Positions 12,641-23,888 of a DNA stretch of 64,000 nucleotides are shown piece after piece. A program made the translations under genes and the position numbers. The DNA comes from Isoetes taiwanensis. Its lineage: Eukaryota > Streptophyta > Lycopodiopsida > Isoetales > Isoetaceae. The stretch covers positions 9,638,092 through 9,702,091 of the forward strand of contig JAJEKV010000038.1 of assembly GCA_021234155.1 (NCBI GenBank). The letters are read 5' to 3'. The notes beneath the pieces are model-generated. The model was not told the DNA's origin, did not search any database, and saw only the letters and a list, made by a program, of their open reading frames with translations. The number at the start of each line of letters is the position of its first letter. Positions within the stretch are counted from its first letter, which is position 1.

Positions 12641-13031
12641 ACAGGGCAATTTTCAACTGAGTGGAGAAAATTATCTGCCAAGCGGGAGCATAAGCATAAA
12701 AATTCCTCGGATTGTTGTTCCAATTCTGGATACTGCTTATGAAAGCTTTAGCATCAAAAGTGAGACTATGCTTAGAGCAGATTGGAGAAATCTTTCCTCC
12801 CAATTCATGGCAAATTCACCAAAAGAAAGCACATCAATTCTGAAACAGTATAAACTGTGGAAGCCCGCTATTCTCTCTCAATTGCCCGCCAATCTTTCCA
12901 CTGACTCAAAATTGAAACCATGATTCTCCAGCAGCAACGCGCAATGAGAAATATAGTAACATATTAGTCTATCACACAGCAACACACTGCTACATTACTA
13001 GTCACTAGTCAGAAAACAAATTTTATTCAAT

Positions 13032-13925
13032 AACAGACCTCGGAGACAGGATTCTTGCCTCCTCAGAGGGCGGCCTTTGATCGCCACATTGTCTATTTTC
13101 AGAAGGTGGTCAATGGACGATGCTCGTCTCCCTAAACTAGCTTATATCATGGCAATGGGGCCACAGCGCCTCAAGGCCTGCTGGAAGGAAAAGAGAGCTC
13201 AATGGTTGGCTAGATGGAATGTGCAAGAGCACAGGTGCATACATGTGCAAACAGAGACAGATAGCCATAGCTTGAGGCAATATCTTGACGCTTGCTTCCT
13301 CAGCAAGCTTTGGGATGCCAGTGCCCTTGAACAGGTCAAGACAGCACACTACCAGCGCCACATAAATCCCACATTGGAACGAGGCCCGCAATGCTACCTG
13401 CGCACCCACTTGCCCATGAAAAGATGCAGACTCATTGCCTCCATTCGCACAGGGACACATCATCTTCGAATTGAGACAGACAGATGGATTGGTAAGCCAC
13501 GTCAGGACAGGCTCTGTCAATGCTGCCAAATGGGAGTCATTGAGGATACCCTTTTAAGTTGCCCAGCATATGATCAAATTCGGACGCGCTATGCTGAGTT
13601 GGTCAGGTCTAGCCAACCGCTACATGTGACATTGAGCATGGCATCCGTACGGGTGCTAGGATCATACCTTCAGGAGGCCATGGACATGCGAGATCAGCTA
13701 TGTCCTCGGGCACGCACTTGACATGTATATATACATTTATTTCATGATGATGTATACTTGTACAGTTTGACAACATTCTTATTACTGCCACAGTTTTTCC
13801 CTCGAAAACCCTTCGGGGTAAGGGTTTTTTAACCCGGACAGTAATAAGTTTGCTGCGCTCCTTCTGGGTCCCATAGACTGATTGGTCTCAATGGACGATA
13901 AAAAACCATTCTTATTCTTATTCTT
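13032..13925 (+). mobile_element. LINE-B copy, 5' truncated, ORF2 C-terminal end
   Basis: An open frame (13077-13721) encodes the last ~215 residues of a LINE ORF2, including a Cys-rich tail (RLCQCCQMGVIEDTLLSCP). It aligns to 58830-59385 plus 59909-60000 in the near-complete copy. The 3' UTR has a hairpin (AACCCTT / AAGGGTT around 13816-13837), then ttggtctcaatggacgataa and a tail of attctt units ending near 13925. The 5' end is cut off near 13032. It lies just beyond the dirigent gene's stop codon (13964), tail toward that gene. Confidence 0.85.
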
Positions 13926-13963
13926 CAATGCCAGATTTGGACTGGAAGCAGAAGGATTAAGAA

Positions 13964-14507
13964 CTAAAAACTGGTGACAAGGGAGTCAAGATTAGGAAGA
14001 AAAACGGTGCAGTTAAGCAAGACAGTGCTATTAGGGATATCAAGCGCAATAGTGGTATAATTAGCAAAACCAAGAGCAAGGCAAAAATACCCAGTACCAC
14101 CAACAATGGCAAGCTCCTTAGAATTGGTCGGCCCGACAGAGGCGTCGGTTCCTTGGAAAGCAAGGGTCCCGTTATAAGCCGAGGTGTTGAGAACAGCTGA
14201 GAAGGCCCGAAATGCATAGCTCTGGTCCACCGAGACGAACATGAAGGTCCCTTTGGCTCTGCCGATTTGGGTGGAGGTATTCGGTTGCTCTGCTGTGATT
14301 ATATTGTCGATCACAAATAGGGATCCAAACTGCATCTTTGTTGTGTCCCCATTTGGCCCTGCTACCCTTACCCCTGTTGCATTTGGACTTGTGATCTTGT
14401 CGTGCAAATACAATGCAAATCTTTCTACCTTAAACGCCCCCCTGCCCCATCGCCATCCCAAGCATTCCTACTAGCGCCATCGCCATTGCTGCCACTTTGC
14501 TCGCCAT
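13964..14507 (-). pseudogene. dirigent-family protein gene with one frameshift
   Basis: Dirigent proteins are secreted plant proteins that guide stereoselective coupling of phenoxy radicals in lignan and related pathways. The 165-codon frame ending at TAG 13964 carries family hallmarks in order: FALYLHDKITSPNATGVRVA, FGSLFVIDN, IGRAKGTFMF, YNGTLAFQG and AIVGGTGYFCLALGFA. The natural start is ATG 14507-14505, opening a signal peptide (MASKVAAMAMALVGMLGMAM). That frame runs into TAA at about 14413, because a run of six G's (minus strand, near 14440) puts the signal peptide and mature domain in different frames; one G fewer would join them. The mature part has no stop, so this is either a very recent lesion or a homopolymer error. 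A TATA-like element (14539-14545) seems too close to the ATG to be a normal core promoter. No intron is seen. Confidence 0.8.
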
Positions 14508-14739
14508 TTTTTTTAACCCTATCCTCCCTGCCTCCCCGTTTTATACACCGAGTAAAATAAACTTACTCTTTATCGTGCAGTATGATATATTGACCAACAC
14601 AAGAAAAGCACAGGAATTTAAAAAACATGAACTCTACCTATAGCATATGTTGCCCACCATAAAGACAACCTTTCGCATTCCTTCACATTTAACTTTCCAT
14701 GGCCATGGCATTTTTCAAAATTGTTGGGACCCCCTTGCC
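14508..14739. promoter_or_regulatory. upstream region of the dirigent gene
   Basis: This is the only candidate promoter space for the minus-strand dirigent gene. It contains a TATAAAA on the minus strand at 14539-14545, about 32 bases from the start codon. No other element can be assigned from sequence alone. Confidence 0.3.
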
Positions 14740-15190
14740 CATCACTATGAAAAAGGTGCTTCAATACCCCAAAAAATACTCCTAAAAAATTCCTATAAGA
14801 TCCCCCTTTTCTATCGAACAACAGGGGATAAAATAGTTTTCTGGAATTGGGGTATTTGGCCACAATCCTCCTTTTCCCTATTTGTAAGATAATACCCCAT
14901 TATGTTGGTGTCGCAATCCCCCTTTCAAAAGATGTAAAATCATCCCCCGTTATCATTTGTAATATAATACTCTCTTTCAGATAATACCCTATTTTAAATA
15001 ATACCGTTATCATTTGTAATATAATACCCTATTTTTAATAATACCCTGTTATCATTTTTAAGCTAATACCCTGTTTCAAATAATACTCTGAAATAACATA
15101 CCCCGTAATCATTTGTAAGATAATACCTTATTTCAGATAATACCAGTTTATCATCATTCATAAAAGAATACTCTATTATTATTTGTAAGA
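14740..15190. repeat. CT-rich cryptic repeat, copy 1
   Basis: Low-complexity sequence built from phrases such as taataccctgttatcattt recurs every 30-60 bp. A more unique lead-in, tggggtatttggccacaatc (about 14852-14875), is nearly identical to 53474-53495 in copy 3. It belongs to a family also seen near 17.7, 53.4 and 63 kb. Confidence 0.65.
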
Positions 15191-16535
15191 TAATACTCAT
15201 TTCAAACAAGTTGATAAATGACAAATTGATCACAATTGATCAGTAGGAAATAGATAAGATTTCTCATTATTTCAGAATATAGAATTACAATACAGAATTT
15301 TGAGTATTAGAATTACCTTAAATTAACATAAAGGCTACGTATACTACAGTAAAGAATACCTATATTCCAACTGAGTGCCTGCTTAGATACACTCAAATGA
15401 AGAAGCCCTTGGGGAACTCAAATGACTTCCTCCACCTTATATTATTCACAAAATTGCTTATGCACCTTCACTTTTGATAGATGATCCATTGCTGGAGGCA
15501 GTTGAATAGGAGGCATTCTTCTATTGTACCAGCAAGGGATGGAGAAGAAAAAACCTTGATTTGGATTTGAAGACGAAATTGCTTGCCGAGAAATATTAGG
15601 CCATTTTGCAGGATTCCAGGAATCACCCCATGCAAAGTTATCACGCCATGCAAAGCTGCAGAAGTAACCAGCCTTTGTGGATACAAGCATGAGGATTACA
15701 TCTCACTTTCAGTAACACATGATAATTGCAATCTAGGAAAGTTGCAGTTAAAGCAGCAAAAATGCAGGAGCAATTGCACTTCATAAGACCTTTTCGCCAC
15801 ATGAAAACGTCATAAGCTTCCCCCTTGCAGTGACATATTATGGTGAATGCTCCCAACTGCGAAAAGGTGATCCTAAAAAAGGAGATCCACTAGGAATGTC
15901 CTGCCATTTAAATTTAGTTGGATTTGAAGATATAAGTGACGTGCTGGGAACTTTGTACACTTTTAGCCCCTGAAGATTATTCTGCTAGCAAACACGGAAA
16001 TGCAATACCAAAAAAATGGAAACAACTTGCTCAGAAGGGGTTTAGCTCTAAGTGGATATTAACAAAACAGAGTTGAACACATGATCTGCAAAGAAATAGT
16101 AAAGTTGGCATTTAAAATGACATTATCTTCTAGCAAACACAGAAACATTCCACCAGAAAATAGCACCATCTACCTTTTTTAAAATCCAAAAGAAATGTGT
16201 GCTCCACAAACAGGAAAAATCGGCCTGACAAAAATACTAGTGCGCAAAGAAATAAAATAGTGATCTGTACCTTGCCAAAGCAAAAGATGGGAAGTTTCTG
16301 CCAAAGAACTGGACATCAGAAACAAAAGCAAGCAACACATCGATGTAAATAGCATAAGGCTGACCTTTTAGAAGCTCTTTTCTATCTTTGTAAAAGCAGA
16401 GCTTTGTATGATATCTGAAATATTCTCCACTCTCATGTACAATTGCTTCTTCTTAATGCTTATATCAAAGGTAAACGCCTGCGGATAGAAGAAGGCCGCA
16501 TTGGAGACGCCGCATTGGAGGCACGGATGTAAATT
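15191..16535. other. spacer, no gene seen
   Basis: Open frames of 60-85 codons on both strands overlap and show no domain. No terminal repeats or RNA genes were recognised. Confidence 0.5.
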
Positions 16536-16720
16536 CTTATATCAAAGGTAAATGCGGATGCTCCATTCCCAAAATTTGAAGCAAGATACTAAACCATAGC
16601 TGCACATCTTGAGCAATTTGTAAATGCTTATAACAAAGATTGCTTATATCAAAGGTAAATGCCGGATGCTCCATTCCCAAGCTAAAAGCAAGATATCTGA
16701 AACCATAGCTGCACATCTTG
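16536..16720. repeat. ~107-bp period direct repeat
   Basis: A segment starting ttatatcaaaggtaaatgc and ending catagctgcacatcttg occurs at 16536-16611 and 16643-16720 with a few substitutions. A third partial start lies at 16462. A 164-codon minus-strand frame (16537-17031) runs across both copies, but it resembles nothing I know and is probably spurious. Confidence 0.75.
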
Positions 16721-17152
16721 GCGCCTTTTGCGGCCATAGCCGAAACTCTGCATTGCATGATCAAATAAGAGGGGTTATTCAAGAAAAATAGAGCAAGAAT
16801 GCAAGCGATACCTTGAATATAGATCCAATAACCGGCTATATGGCTAAGGCCATGATAGCCGCCCCTACCTTGCCGCCATATCCACGGCGTAAAATGGTAA
16901 ACGGCGAGAAATGATAGCGACCCTACCGACCGCCATATCTGAACGCCAAGGATTTTCCTTTGAATTTCTTCGTAGAATTCAAACGTTTTTTTGTCAACAT
17001 TCTTTCTTCGTAGAATTCTTTTCGTCAGCATTTTTTTTTACCCAACTTTTATGCACGCACACATGCGGCTCCTATCTCAAATCTAACACATATTACTTCT
17101 TGGTTATTTGTTTTATTTTGGATTTAGCCACGAAAATTTCTGACCCACCTTA

Positions 17153-17293
17153 GGCTGGGTTCACATGCAACCATCGCCAGAGAGGGGCCCTGTTTTGCCC
17201 TGTGCTTTCGGCGATGGCAGATGATGGTGCGAGTAAAAGGGCTTGCCTTTTTACGTGATGGTGAGGGTTGCCATCGTGCATGTGAACCGGCTC
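17153..17293. mobile_element. Harbinger-like MITE, 141 bp
   Basis: The termini GGCTGGGTTCACATGCA and, read inward from the right, GAGCCGGTTCACATGCA form an inverted repeat of about 17 bp with a few mismatches. It is flanked by TTA at 17150-17152 and 17294-17296. A TTA/TAA target duplication is the signature of PIF/Harbinger elements. The inside holds further short inverted repeats (cgatggc / gccatcg). It has no coding capacity, so it would need a transposase supplied in trans. Confidence 0.68.
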
Positions 17294-17699
17294 TTAGCAA
17301 ATCACAGCTCAATGCATAATCTACTCTTGAACGTAAGAATCTGGCTTCTAAGATGATCCGACCATTTACATATGACCATTTGAAAGTAGATAGTATTTTG
17401 ATATAGGTAATGTGGCAGGCGGGGCAATAAGGCCTGGGCGAGGGCTAGGGCGAGCAAGGTTAGAGGCGAGCGAAATTGCCTGAACCCTGGCACATTCTCT
17501 AACGTAATGCTTCGGGGACGCAGGCTATTTAGCTTCTTGGGCGAGGAAGGTGCAACGATTTCTTCAGAATCATTGCAATTTTATAGAGGCCAAGAGAGGA
17601 GGCCATTATCAGAGATAATCTGCGTCTGTAATTAGGCAAAATAGCCTCTGCCCGGACATTACAAAAATGCAAACTGACTTGAGCAAATATTTAGTATAC

Positions 17700-18170
17700 A
17701 ACCATAAATTTACTTTTCATTAAAAATACCCTTTTTCTTGACATTATCCCTTTGTTTGAAAATACTCTAGTATTTATTGCAATCCTCTGTCTTTTTTTCG
17801 TAATTTTCCTTTAACTCAATCCCCTTTTATTTAAAAATTCCCCAATCTATTCGCAAATTCCCTTTTGAACCAATCCCCCTTTCTTGAAAATACTCCAATC
17901 CATTCACAAATTCCCTTTTTGAAACAGTCCCCTTTTCTTCAAAATACCCCAATCCATTTGCAAATACCCTTTTGACCTTATCCCCCTTTTTTAAAATACC
18001 CCGATGTGCATTTGCACCCCTATTTCTACTAATTCCTCCATTAGAATATGCCCTTTTTGTTTAATAATCCCCCATTTTGTTCAATAATTCCCCATTGTAG
18101 AAAAAATAACCCATTGCTCTCGAGTACCCCGGTTCCTCAATGGAGGATTTTCTGGGGGATGTGAGCACCT
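17700..18170. repeat. CT-rich cryptic repeat, copy 2
   Basis: A run of phrases of the type cccctttttcttgaaaatac and caatccatttgcaaataccc recurs with loose periodicity. It ends in tctgggggatgtgagcacct (about 18149-18168). The ending resembles the end of copy 4 (agggaggatgtgggcatcat, near 63750), supporting a shared origin. Confidence 0.6.
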
Positions 18171-18504
18171 TTTTCGTTGTGCATTATCAAATGATTGATT
18201 TCTCTGCCACTTACTCCCTTGCCGATTATCCCCATGTATTCAATTTCGACTTTTCTTACTCTTTGTGGATACAATAGGGGATCTTCACATGCATATCATG
18301 CATATAGAGCTTGAGGTGCCACCCCAAATGTATTCTCCCCAACTTGCAAATCCTGTTTCCCTCTTGTCGTAAACCGGATCTTCCAAATACTTGTACAAGC
18401 TAATCATGATAATATCACTAAGAAAAGAAATTCCAAAATAGTAACCAAAAGTTTGATATCAAAGATCCTAGGTCCACTTGCATTCAATTGAAGATGATAA
18501 TACC

Positions 18505-19409
18505 CAGTGTTGGGCAAAGTCCGATGGCCCTATAGGAAAATTTCCTGCTCATGTTAGTCTCAATAGGAAATGGAAAAATTCAGCCGGAAACTTCCTGCTG
18601 TTGCTGTTTAGAACAGGAACTTGAAGCATTTCTAATTAAATTCAGCACAACACAAATTCGCATAGCAAAAATGCTAACCTGTTTTGACATCCTGTCCTCT
18701 GTCCTGTTACAATATAAAAGCAATTATATCCAGAATGTCCATATCTAACTTATTAATATTTACAAAGGCATGGAGCAACTTACCTTCTCCTAGTGCCTGA
18801 AGATTAGCGCAGGCAGAGAAAAGATTTGCAAATGTAAAATTGTCAGTTTCTATTCCATCCAGACGCATGCCTTCAAACATAATGAGAGCCTCCTTACCAT
18901 GTCCACTTTCCTTACCATGTCCGTTTTGAAGACAGACTGAGATCATGAGCTTCCAGGAGTAAACATTCTTTTTTTCTATTCTATTAAACACAGCTCTAGC
19001 AGCCTGGACAGAAGAACATCTACCATAAACATCGATCAAAAGGTTCTGTAGGAAGGTATCTCTAGAAAGATTTACCTGATCCTGGCAGTAGGCATGCCGA
19101 AAATGGAGTCGACCCCTGCGCCCACTGCCCCTGCGACCACTGCCCTGCGTGAGAGAAGCGGGAAATAATTTTGTCATTCTTGTTCTTGTAATTGTTCTGT
19201 ACTTCCTTTCGTTCCCAGGAATCGCCAAAAATCGGAAATTCGCTGCAATGGTCTGATGGCAAATTCCGTTTCTTGACAATAGAAACGGAAATATTCCATT
19301 TTGTTAAAAAATTTGGACGGGAGCTGATCCGACAACAATTTGAGGTGGCGGTAAAAATGCCACCTCAGCCGGATAGGGTATGGAGTTCCCCGGACTTTGC
19401 CCAACACAG
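18505..19409. mobile_element. non-autonomous hAT-type element carrying a PPR exon
   Basis: The left end reads CAGTGTTGGGCAAAGTCCG; the right end, read inward, reads CTGTGTTGGGCAAAGTCCG: 19 bp with one mismatch. Both are flanked by ATAATACC (18497-18504 and 19410-19417), a perfect 8-bp target duplication. A CAGTG start and 8-bp duplication are hallmarks of hAT elements. The 905-bp body has no transposase but holds a pentatricopeptide-repeat segment on the minus strand. That makes it a gene-carrying (Pack-type) element. Confidence 0.82.
18746..19090 (-). pseudogene. PPR gene fragment captured inside hAT element
   Basis: PPR proteins bind organellar RNA through repeated ~35-residue helical pairs. 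This segment encodes about 110 residues covering parts of three repeats: DTFLQNLLIDVYGRCSSVQA, RAVFNRIEKKNVYSWKLMI, EALIMFEGMRLDGIETDNFT and FSACANLQALGEGKLLHAF. The spacing is that of plant PLS-type PPR proteins. A duplicated GHGKES/GHGKEA phrase (18895-18928) adds extra residues in one repeat. Homology ends near 18746, where the sequence no longer follows PPR periodicity, and a plausible upstream exon is missing. The fragment lies wholly within the hAT termini, so I read it as a captured exon, not a working gene. Confidence 0.78.
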
Positions 19410-19605
19410 ATAATACCTGAACTAGCACCTTCAGTCAACAACAAACTAAGTGTAATTTTTAAGGATAGGTCCCTTTCTAAACATATATAAGGCAGCTTCC
19501 TTTTTTGTTTGACGGAATATTTCCGTTCCAAGAAAAAAACTGAGAGCACCACGTGTACTCCAAAAATATAGCTAAAAAAAAAATTAAAAGGGGTGACTGA
19601 ACGAT

Positions 19606-19887
19606 GTGACCTTTTCTTGCTCTGCAAGCAAGCCCATTCTTGCTCTGCAAACTTCACCGATCCTGGTTTCCGAGATTTCTTGGATCACCACCAGTTCCAG
19701 TTCCGGTCCGGATCGTTTCTTAGGCGATTACGAAAGGGCAGGGTGCAGATCCGGCATTACTAACTATGAGGACCCTGAAAGCCTTTGTTATGAGATTAGA
19801 GAAATATTAGAAAACCCCTGTTTTGAGCTCTGGCCGAATATCAGAGATGCCCTCCCTGCTCGGCCAGAAGAATTTAAGTCATCGTAA
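19606..19887 (+). CDS. uncharacterised 93-codon open frame
   Basis: The frame encodes a small acidic protein with a C-terminal half of coding-like composition (CYEIREILENPCFELWPNI). It begins 196 bp right of the hAT element. A second coding-like segment (about 19951-20040, ending at a plausible GTTTGA donor) lies in another frame. I recognise no domain. It may be a leftover exon or chance; confidence is low. Confidence 0.22.
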   Translation: MTFSCSASKPILALQTSPILVSEISWITTSSSSGPDRFLGDYERAGCRSGITNYEDPESLCYEIREILENPCFELWPNIRDALPARPEEFKSS

Positions 19888-20225
19888 TACTCTGTTGCCG
19901 CCTATGAACAAAAAAGGTAAAGCATTATAGCACGAAAATTTGGCGCTGTTATGGGGCGCCTCAAAGAGCCGCATCATGGAAAGGAAGATTATCTGGTTTT
20001 CATCGATGCTGTCGAGGACCAGAACCCAGTACCCAACAGGTTTGATTCTTTTCTTTTGTCCATACTGCTAAAAAATATTGCTCGAGAATCAGCTTTACAA
20101 TTATGGGCACTTCAACTTTGCCATTTAGCCCTGATTCTTTGTAGCACCTGACGCTTACAGTCTGATTTTTGGTTAGATGGTAGGACAAAATTTTATTTTC
20201 TTGGAATGAAATCTAATATTAGAAT

Positions 20226-20472
20226 GGCTGCCCATATTTCTATCCTGGGATATTGTTTAATCGCATCGGGCTCGATCCACAGCTCAAGAAAAGCGGTTTT
20301 GGCCATTTTTGCTCTCACGTGGCTCGATCTTTGCTCAAATTTCGCCAACTGGGGTTTTATAGGCAAACAAGGCGGTCCAGATGGTTTCTGAAGCGGATTG
20401 ATCCGTCTAGGCAGCTGCAAGCATTGGCCTCTGAGTTCCCAGGTTGTACTTGTGAAGTTAAATCGGCCGCCC
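20226..20472. mobile_element. diverged Mutator-like MITE
   Basis: The left end (ggctgcccatatttctatcc) and the inverted right end (gggcggccgatttaacttca) are weakly alike, and both resemble the termini of the clean element at 24109-24539. Internal matches include a gctcgatctttgctcaaat-like stretch shared with 24240-24270. Flanking bases ATTAGAAT (20218-20225) and ATTAGAAC (20473-20480) match at seven of eight positions. Probably an old relative of the 24.1-kb element. Confidence 0.42.
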
Positions 20473-20480
20473 ATTAGAAC

Positions 20481-21768
20481 ACGATTTTGGCCGATTAAAC
20501 CACTAAAGAGCATTCCAGGGTAGATATGCTGGTGTTATATGGCTTTGTCTTTGTTTTGTTTTCCATTTTGTGTTTATTTGCTTGGAACGGAATCTGATAC
20601 AGGAATAATTGGTATTATGTGCCTCTTTACTTTGTCTTTATTCCTTTTTTCCTTTATGTTTTGAAGTTTTTGTTCTTCAATTTTGTACCTTTTTCCTTTT
20701 TTTGACATTAGAAGTTTGAATACGTAAGCTCAATTCTATTTATATTCTCATTAGCTCATGTTTCTATATGCATGTGCAGGAGGCCACAAGGATTGATAGA
20801 ACGTCAGGATACTGCTGGCATGACCTGTGGTGCAGTATGTGGGCTTTCTAGTGCAAGCAGTCTTTAGTTTGTCGTTACAGATCGCCTCTTTGTCACTCTC
20901 TTTCATCACTGGGGTTGTGCTATTCATACTGCGGCTAATTGAAATGAAAACTTATGTCTTTATTCGTTCTTAAGTTGTTAGTTTCCTTCTTTCCATTTTC
21001 GAATTGCTAAAGACTAGGCCCCAGCATCCATTGTTTTCGGATCTATGGTAACGCAACCGATATTTGTTGCCATGTCATCAAGCAATCTAGAAATATTAAT
21101 ATGTTGACATTCATAGAATGCAGAATCCTGGATAATGATCTTCAACATTTTGGTCCCCTGATCTCTGAAATAGGATCTCACAAACTATCGATAGTTGCTC
21201 TAAAATTTGCATTTTAGATGAGTCTTTGCTTTCTATCTTCTGCCTAGGATTTTGCTCGAAAAGAACATACTAGGTAGCACATGATTGTATCTTCTTTCAT
21301 ATTTGTGTATTCCATCGGAAGGTTGAGGTTGCTTATCAAGTTCCACAATTGGGTAATAATAGGTTCATAGGTCATAGTTTCTAAAACTCTTAAAAACCCA
21401 ATGCACCATCCCATTCAAACTAACTGATTTAGGGGTTTAAATGTTCTTGCCTATTACTATTAGACTGGCATTTAACTTACTAATCAGCAGATTATTTACT
21501 AGAACATTTCATCTTGAAATCACACCAAGTTTGTAAAGAGAAATGTTCGCGGCGGCCTTGGCCGCCGCGATAAATTTCTTGTATGAATAATTAGCATGGA
21601 AACTAAAATCCTCAACATTAAACTCCGCAAGGAGAAAAAGGAACCCCAAGTAAATATTGAAGAAAATACGTCACAAAAGGTTTTTCATAATTAAATAACA
21701 TGCGAAAGAGTAAATGATCTTCAAGCTAGCATGATATAGGATATAAAGCCATCAATATGTAGGAATTA
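20481..21768. other. AT-rich spacer with one GC hairpin
   Basis: No coding region is supportable. The only structure is a perfect GC-rich stem-loop at 21547-21570, listed separately. Confidence 0.5.
21547..21570. repeat. perfect GC-rich hairpin in AT-rich DNA
   Basis: TCGCGGCGGCC, a 2-base TT loop, then the exact reverse complement gives an 11-bp stem. The flanks are AT-rich. It is not followed by CTRR on either strand, so it does not fit a Helitron end, and no T-run marks a terminator. Confidence 0.8.
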
Positions 21769-21789
21769 CTAATAAGTTCCCGTAGAAGG

Positions 21790-22083
21790 TGTTAAATTCA
21801 TGGAAAGGTTTCGTAACCCCCATCGACATGTGATTATATTGGTTAAATTGACCCGCATTCCCGTGGCCTGGCAGAAAGTGTCCAGGGCATGTAAACATTG
21901 TTGCATGTTTTTTGCAGTGTGGGCTAGAAGGTCAACATTATCAACATATATAAGATGCTTAAAAATTTGGTGCATAAGCTGATCTCTGTCACCCTCGTGT
22001 TTAGTAAGCCACCCATACATATTAATTACTGCATTCAACGCAATAATATCTAAGTCGGCCCCATTGTCCACAACAAGACTCAA
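21790..22083 (-). mobile_element. LINE-B reverse transcriptase fragment
   Basis: The minus-strand frame contains HLIYVDNVDLLAHTAKNMQ and a following CQATGMRVNL. These align with LIYADDVDFLAYTPEDMQ and CQFTGMRVNL of the LINE-B copy at 58.3 kb. The catalytic YADD box has become YVDN, so it is inactive. Only the palm core survives; neither end of the element is visible. Confidence 0.72.
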
Positions 22084-22723
22084 TATATATCTGCCCTTCT
22101 CTTGGACATTCTAGCACAAACATCAAGAATGCTTAATCAATGTCACTTTGTCTGGATTCACTTTTTCTCTCTCCATGTGTGATCCGGATGCAAAGGGTTC
22201 TTGAAAAAGCTTGGCTCCTTCATATATTTCGTCACATGCTTCGGAAAGATTTGTTAATGTTACCTCCAACTTTAGTATAGTTTCTTCTATGATATGTTGT
22301 TGCCTAAATGCACAAATAATTGGGCAAATAATAATATGTTAACTTATTGATAACAGGGTGAACACAGATAGATTGCAGTAGCCATACTGCAAGAACTGCT
22401 TGTGATGGACCAATGTACCAACCTATCTTGAAAATGGCGTTGCATAATTTCCTCTGCTCCAGTAGAATATATATTACTATTTCCTTCTGCAAGGTTGTGC
22501 ACATCATAATATGAACTAAGTGACAAAGAAAGTACCTATCCTACACTAGAATAATTTACATCTATTTATAAAGGATTGGATACATGCGTTTAGCAGCATT
22601 ATAAGTTGATAAACTAAGCCCCCTTGAGATTTGATGCATTTGGAAGCCAAGAGGATAGATCCTTTTTTATTGGAGTATAAGATACATATAAATGCCCATC
22701 TATCCACAAAAGAAAAGTAAGAC

Positions 22724-23888
22724 TTATAGAAGCCAAGAGAATCGGCCCACCCACTGTGCCCTATTATTCCATTTAAGTGCAACATCATAGTCGTCATGTG
22801 GAATGCCGGGGAATTTTACTTGGAGGGTTTTTTCTTTATTGGTTAAGAGGGTTTTTTTTGTCATAGACCATATTGTAGACAATTTAGTGACATAAAGTGA
22901 GAATTGATGTAAATGAGAGTCTATGTCAGAAGGGATACCTTTCAAAGTATCAAGACAATATCTGTAATCTAAACATAATATTATCTATATTTAAAATAGT
23001 ATCAAAACAATAATTATGTTCAAAACAGTACCTCCATTTGTTGCAAAGAGGCTCCACTCCATTTGTTGCAAAGAGGCTACAGGTGTCTCAACAACCCATC
23101 ATTTTATCTCTGTCCCATATGGGAATGTCAAAAGCTTCCTCTGTGATATTAAATTATTGATTGTTAATTCCATGACAACCTCCTTCCCTATTTCTTTTGG
23201 CCCTTTCTTAGCAACAAATCCACTGAACTTTAATTGAACCATTTGTTGCATTTGCACCAGTTCTTCACGACTTGATAGTGATCTACTAGATGTTAATGCC
23301 TCCCGACATCAAGTGCTAATCTAGTGTGATTGGAATTGTGCTAATCTAGTGTAATCGGAATTGTCAGACAATACATAATAGATTATACAACGGGATAATG
23401 TAACGCAAGAAGGTTGTTCATCACAATATTCACAAGAAAATGCGCCTGCATCCCTAGACAACGGAGCAATAATAATAGGTTGCTTATTTCAGGGTTCCCT
23501 TCCATTGAACACAAAGGTATAAATATGGTGGTGGTAGAGGTCTAGTTAACCTGAATTGATCTACGGGTTTAATAAAGGTTGCATCAAAATTCTCATTGAT
23601 AGCATCCTCCATACTTTCATATGTGGCTGGCTTTGCATCATGTTGTTTTGATTTGCACTGTTTCTTTCCTGCAAAAACTTTCTTTGGTTTCGGAATTGGA
23701 TCTTCCAGCTTATGAGTTTGCTGCACATCTGTTTCTGATGCATCAATTCTATTGTCTCCATTTTCCACTTCCTCATTTTCCCCATGGACATCCTCTTCTT
23801 CAATAGTTTCATGGTCCAGAGTGCCTGAAATATTAGGCACTTTAACTGCTTTTGCTCTATTTTGCTTGGGTGACTCCAAACATGTGGG
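22724..23888 (-). pseudogene. unidentified decayed multi-exon gene
   Basis: Three coding-like blocks lie in one direction. Block 1 (about 23550-23888) follows a TTTTCAG acceptor and ends at a GTTAAC donor; it encodes acidic then lysine-rich sequence (ESPKQNRAKAVKVPN; KVFAGKKQCKSKQHDAK). Block 2 (about 23100-23300) encodes ELVQMQQMVQLKFSGFVAKK and is closed by a TGA. Block 3 (22724-22945) encodes GIPSDIDSHLHQFSLY and KFPGIPHDDYDVALKW. A small direct repeat (ccatttgttgcaaagaggct twice) lies at 23034-23080. I do not recognise the family; it could be a host gene relic or a transposon gene. Confidence 0.35.

Noticed and set aside
14539-14545. TATA box of the dirigent gene
   Set aside because: It lies only about 32 bases from the start codon, which would leave almost no 5' UTR; kept only as a weak note in the feature list.
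16537-17031. A 164-codon minus-strand gene
   Set aside because: It crosses two copies of a direct repeat and has no recognisable domain; the peptide repeat merely mirrors the DNA repeat.
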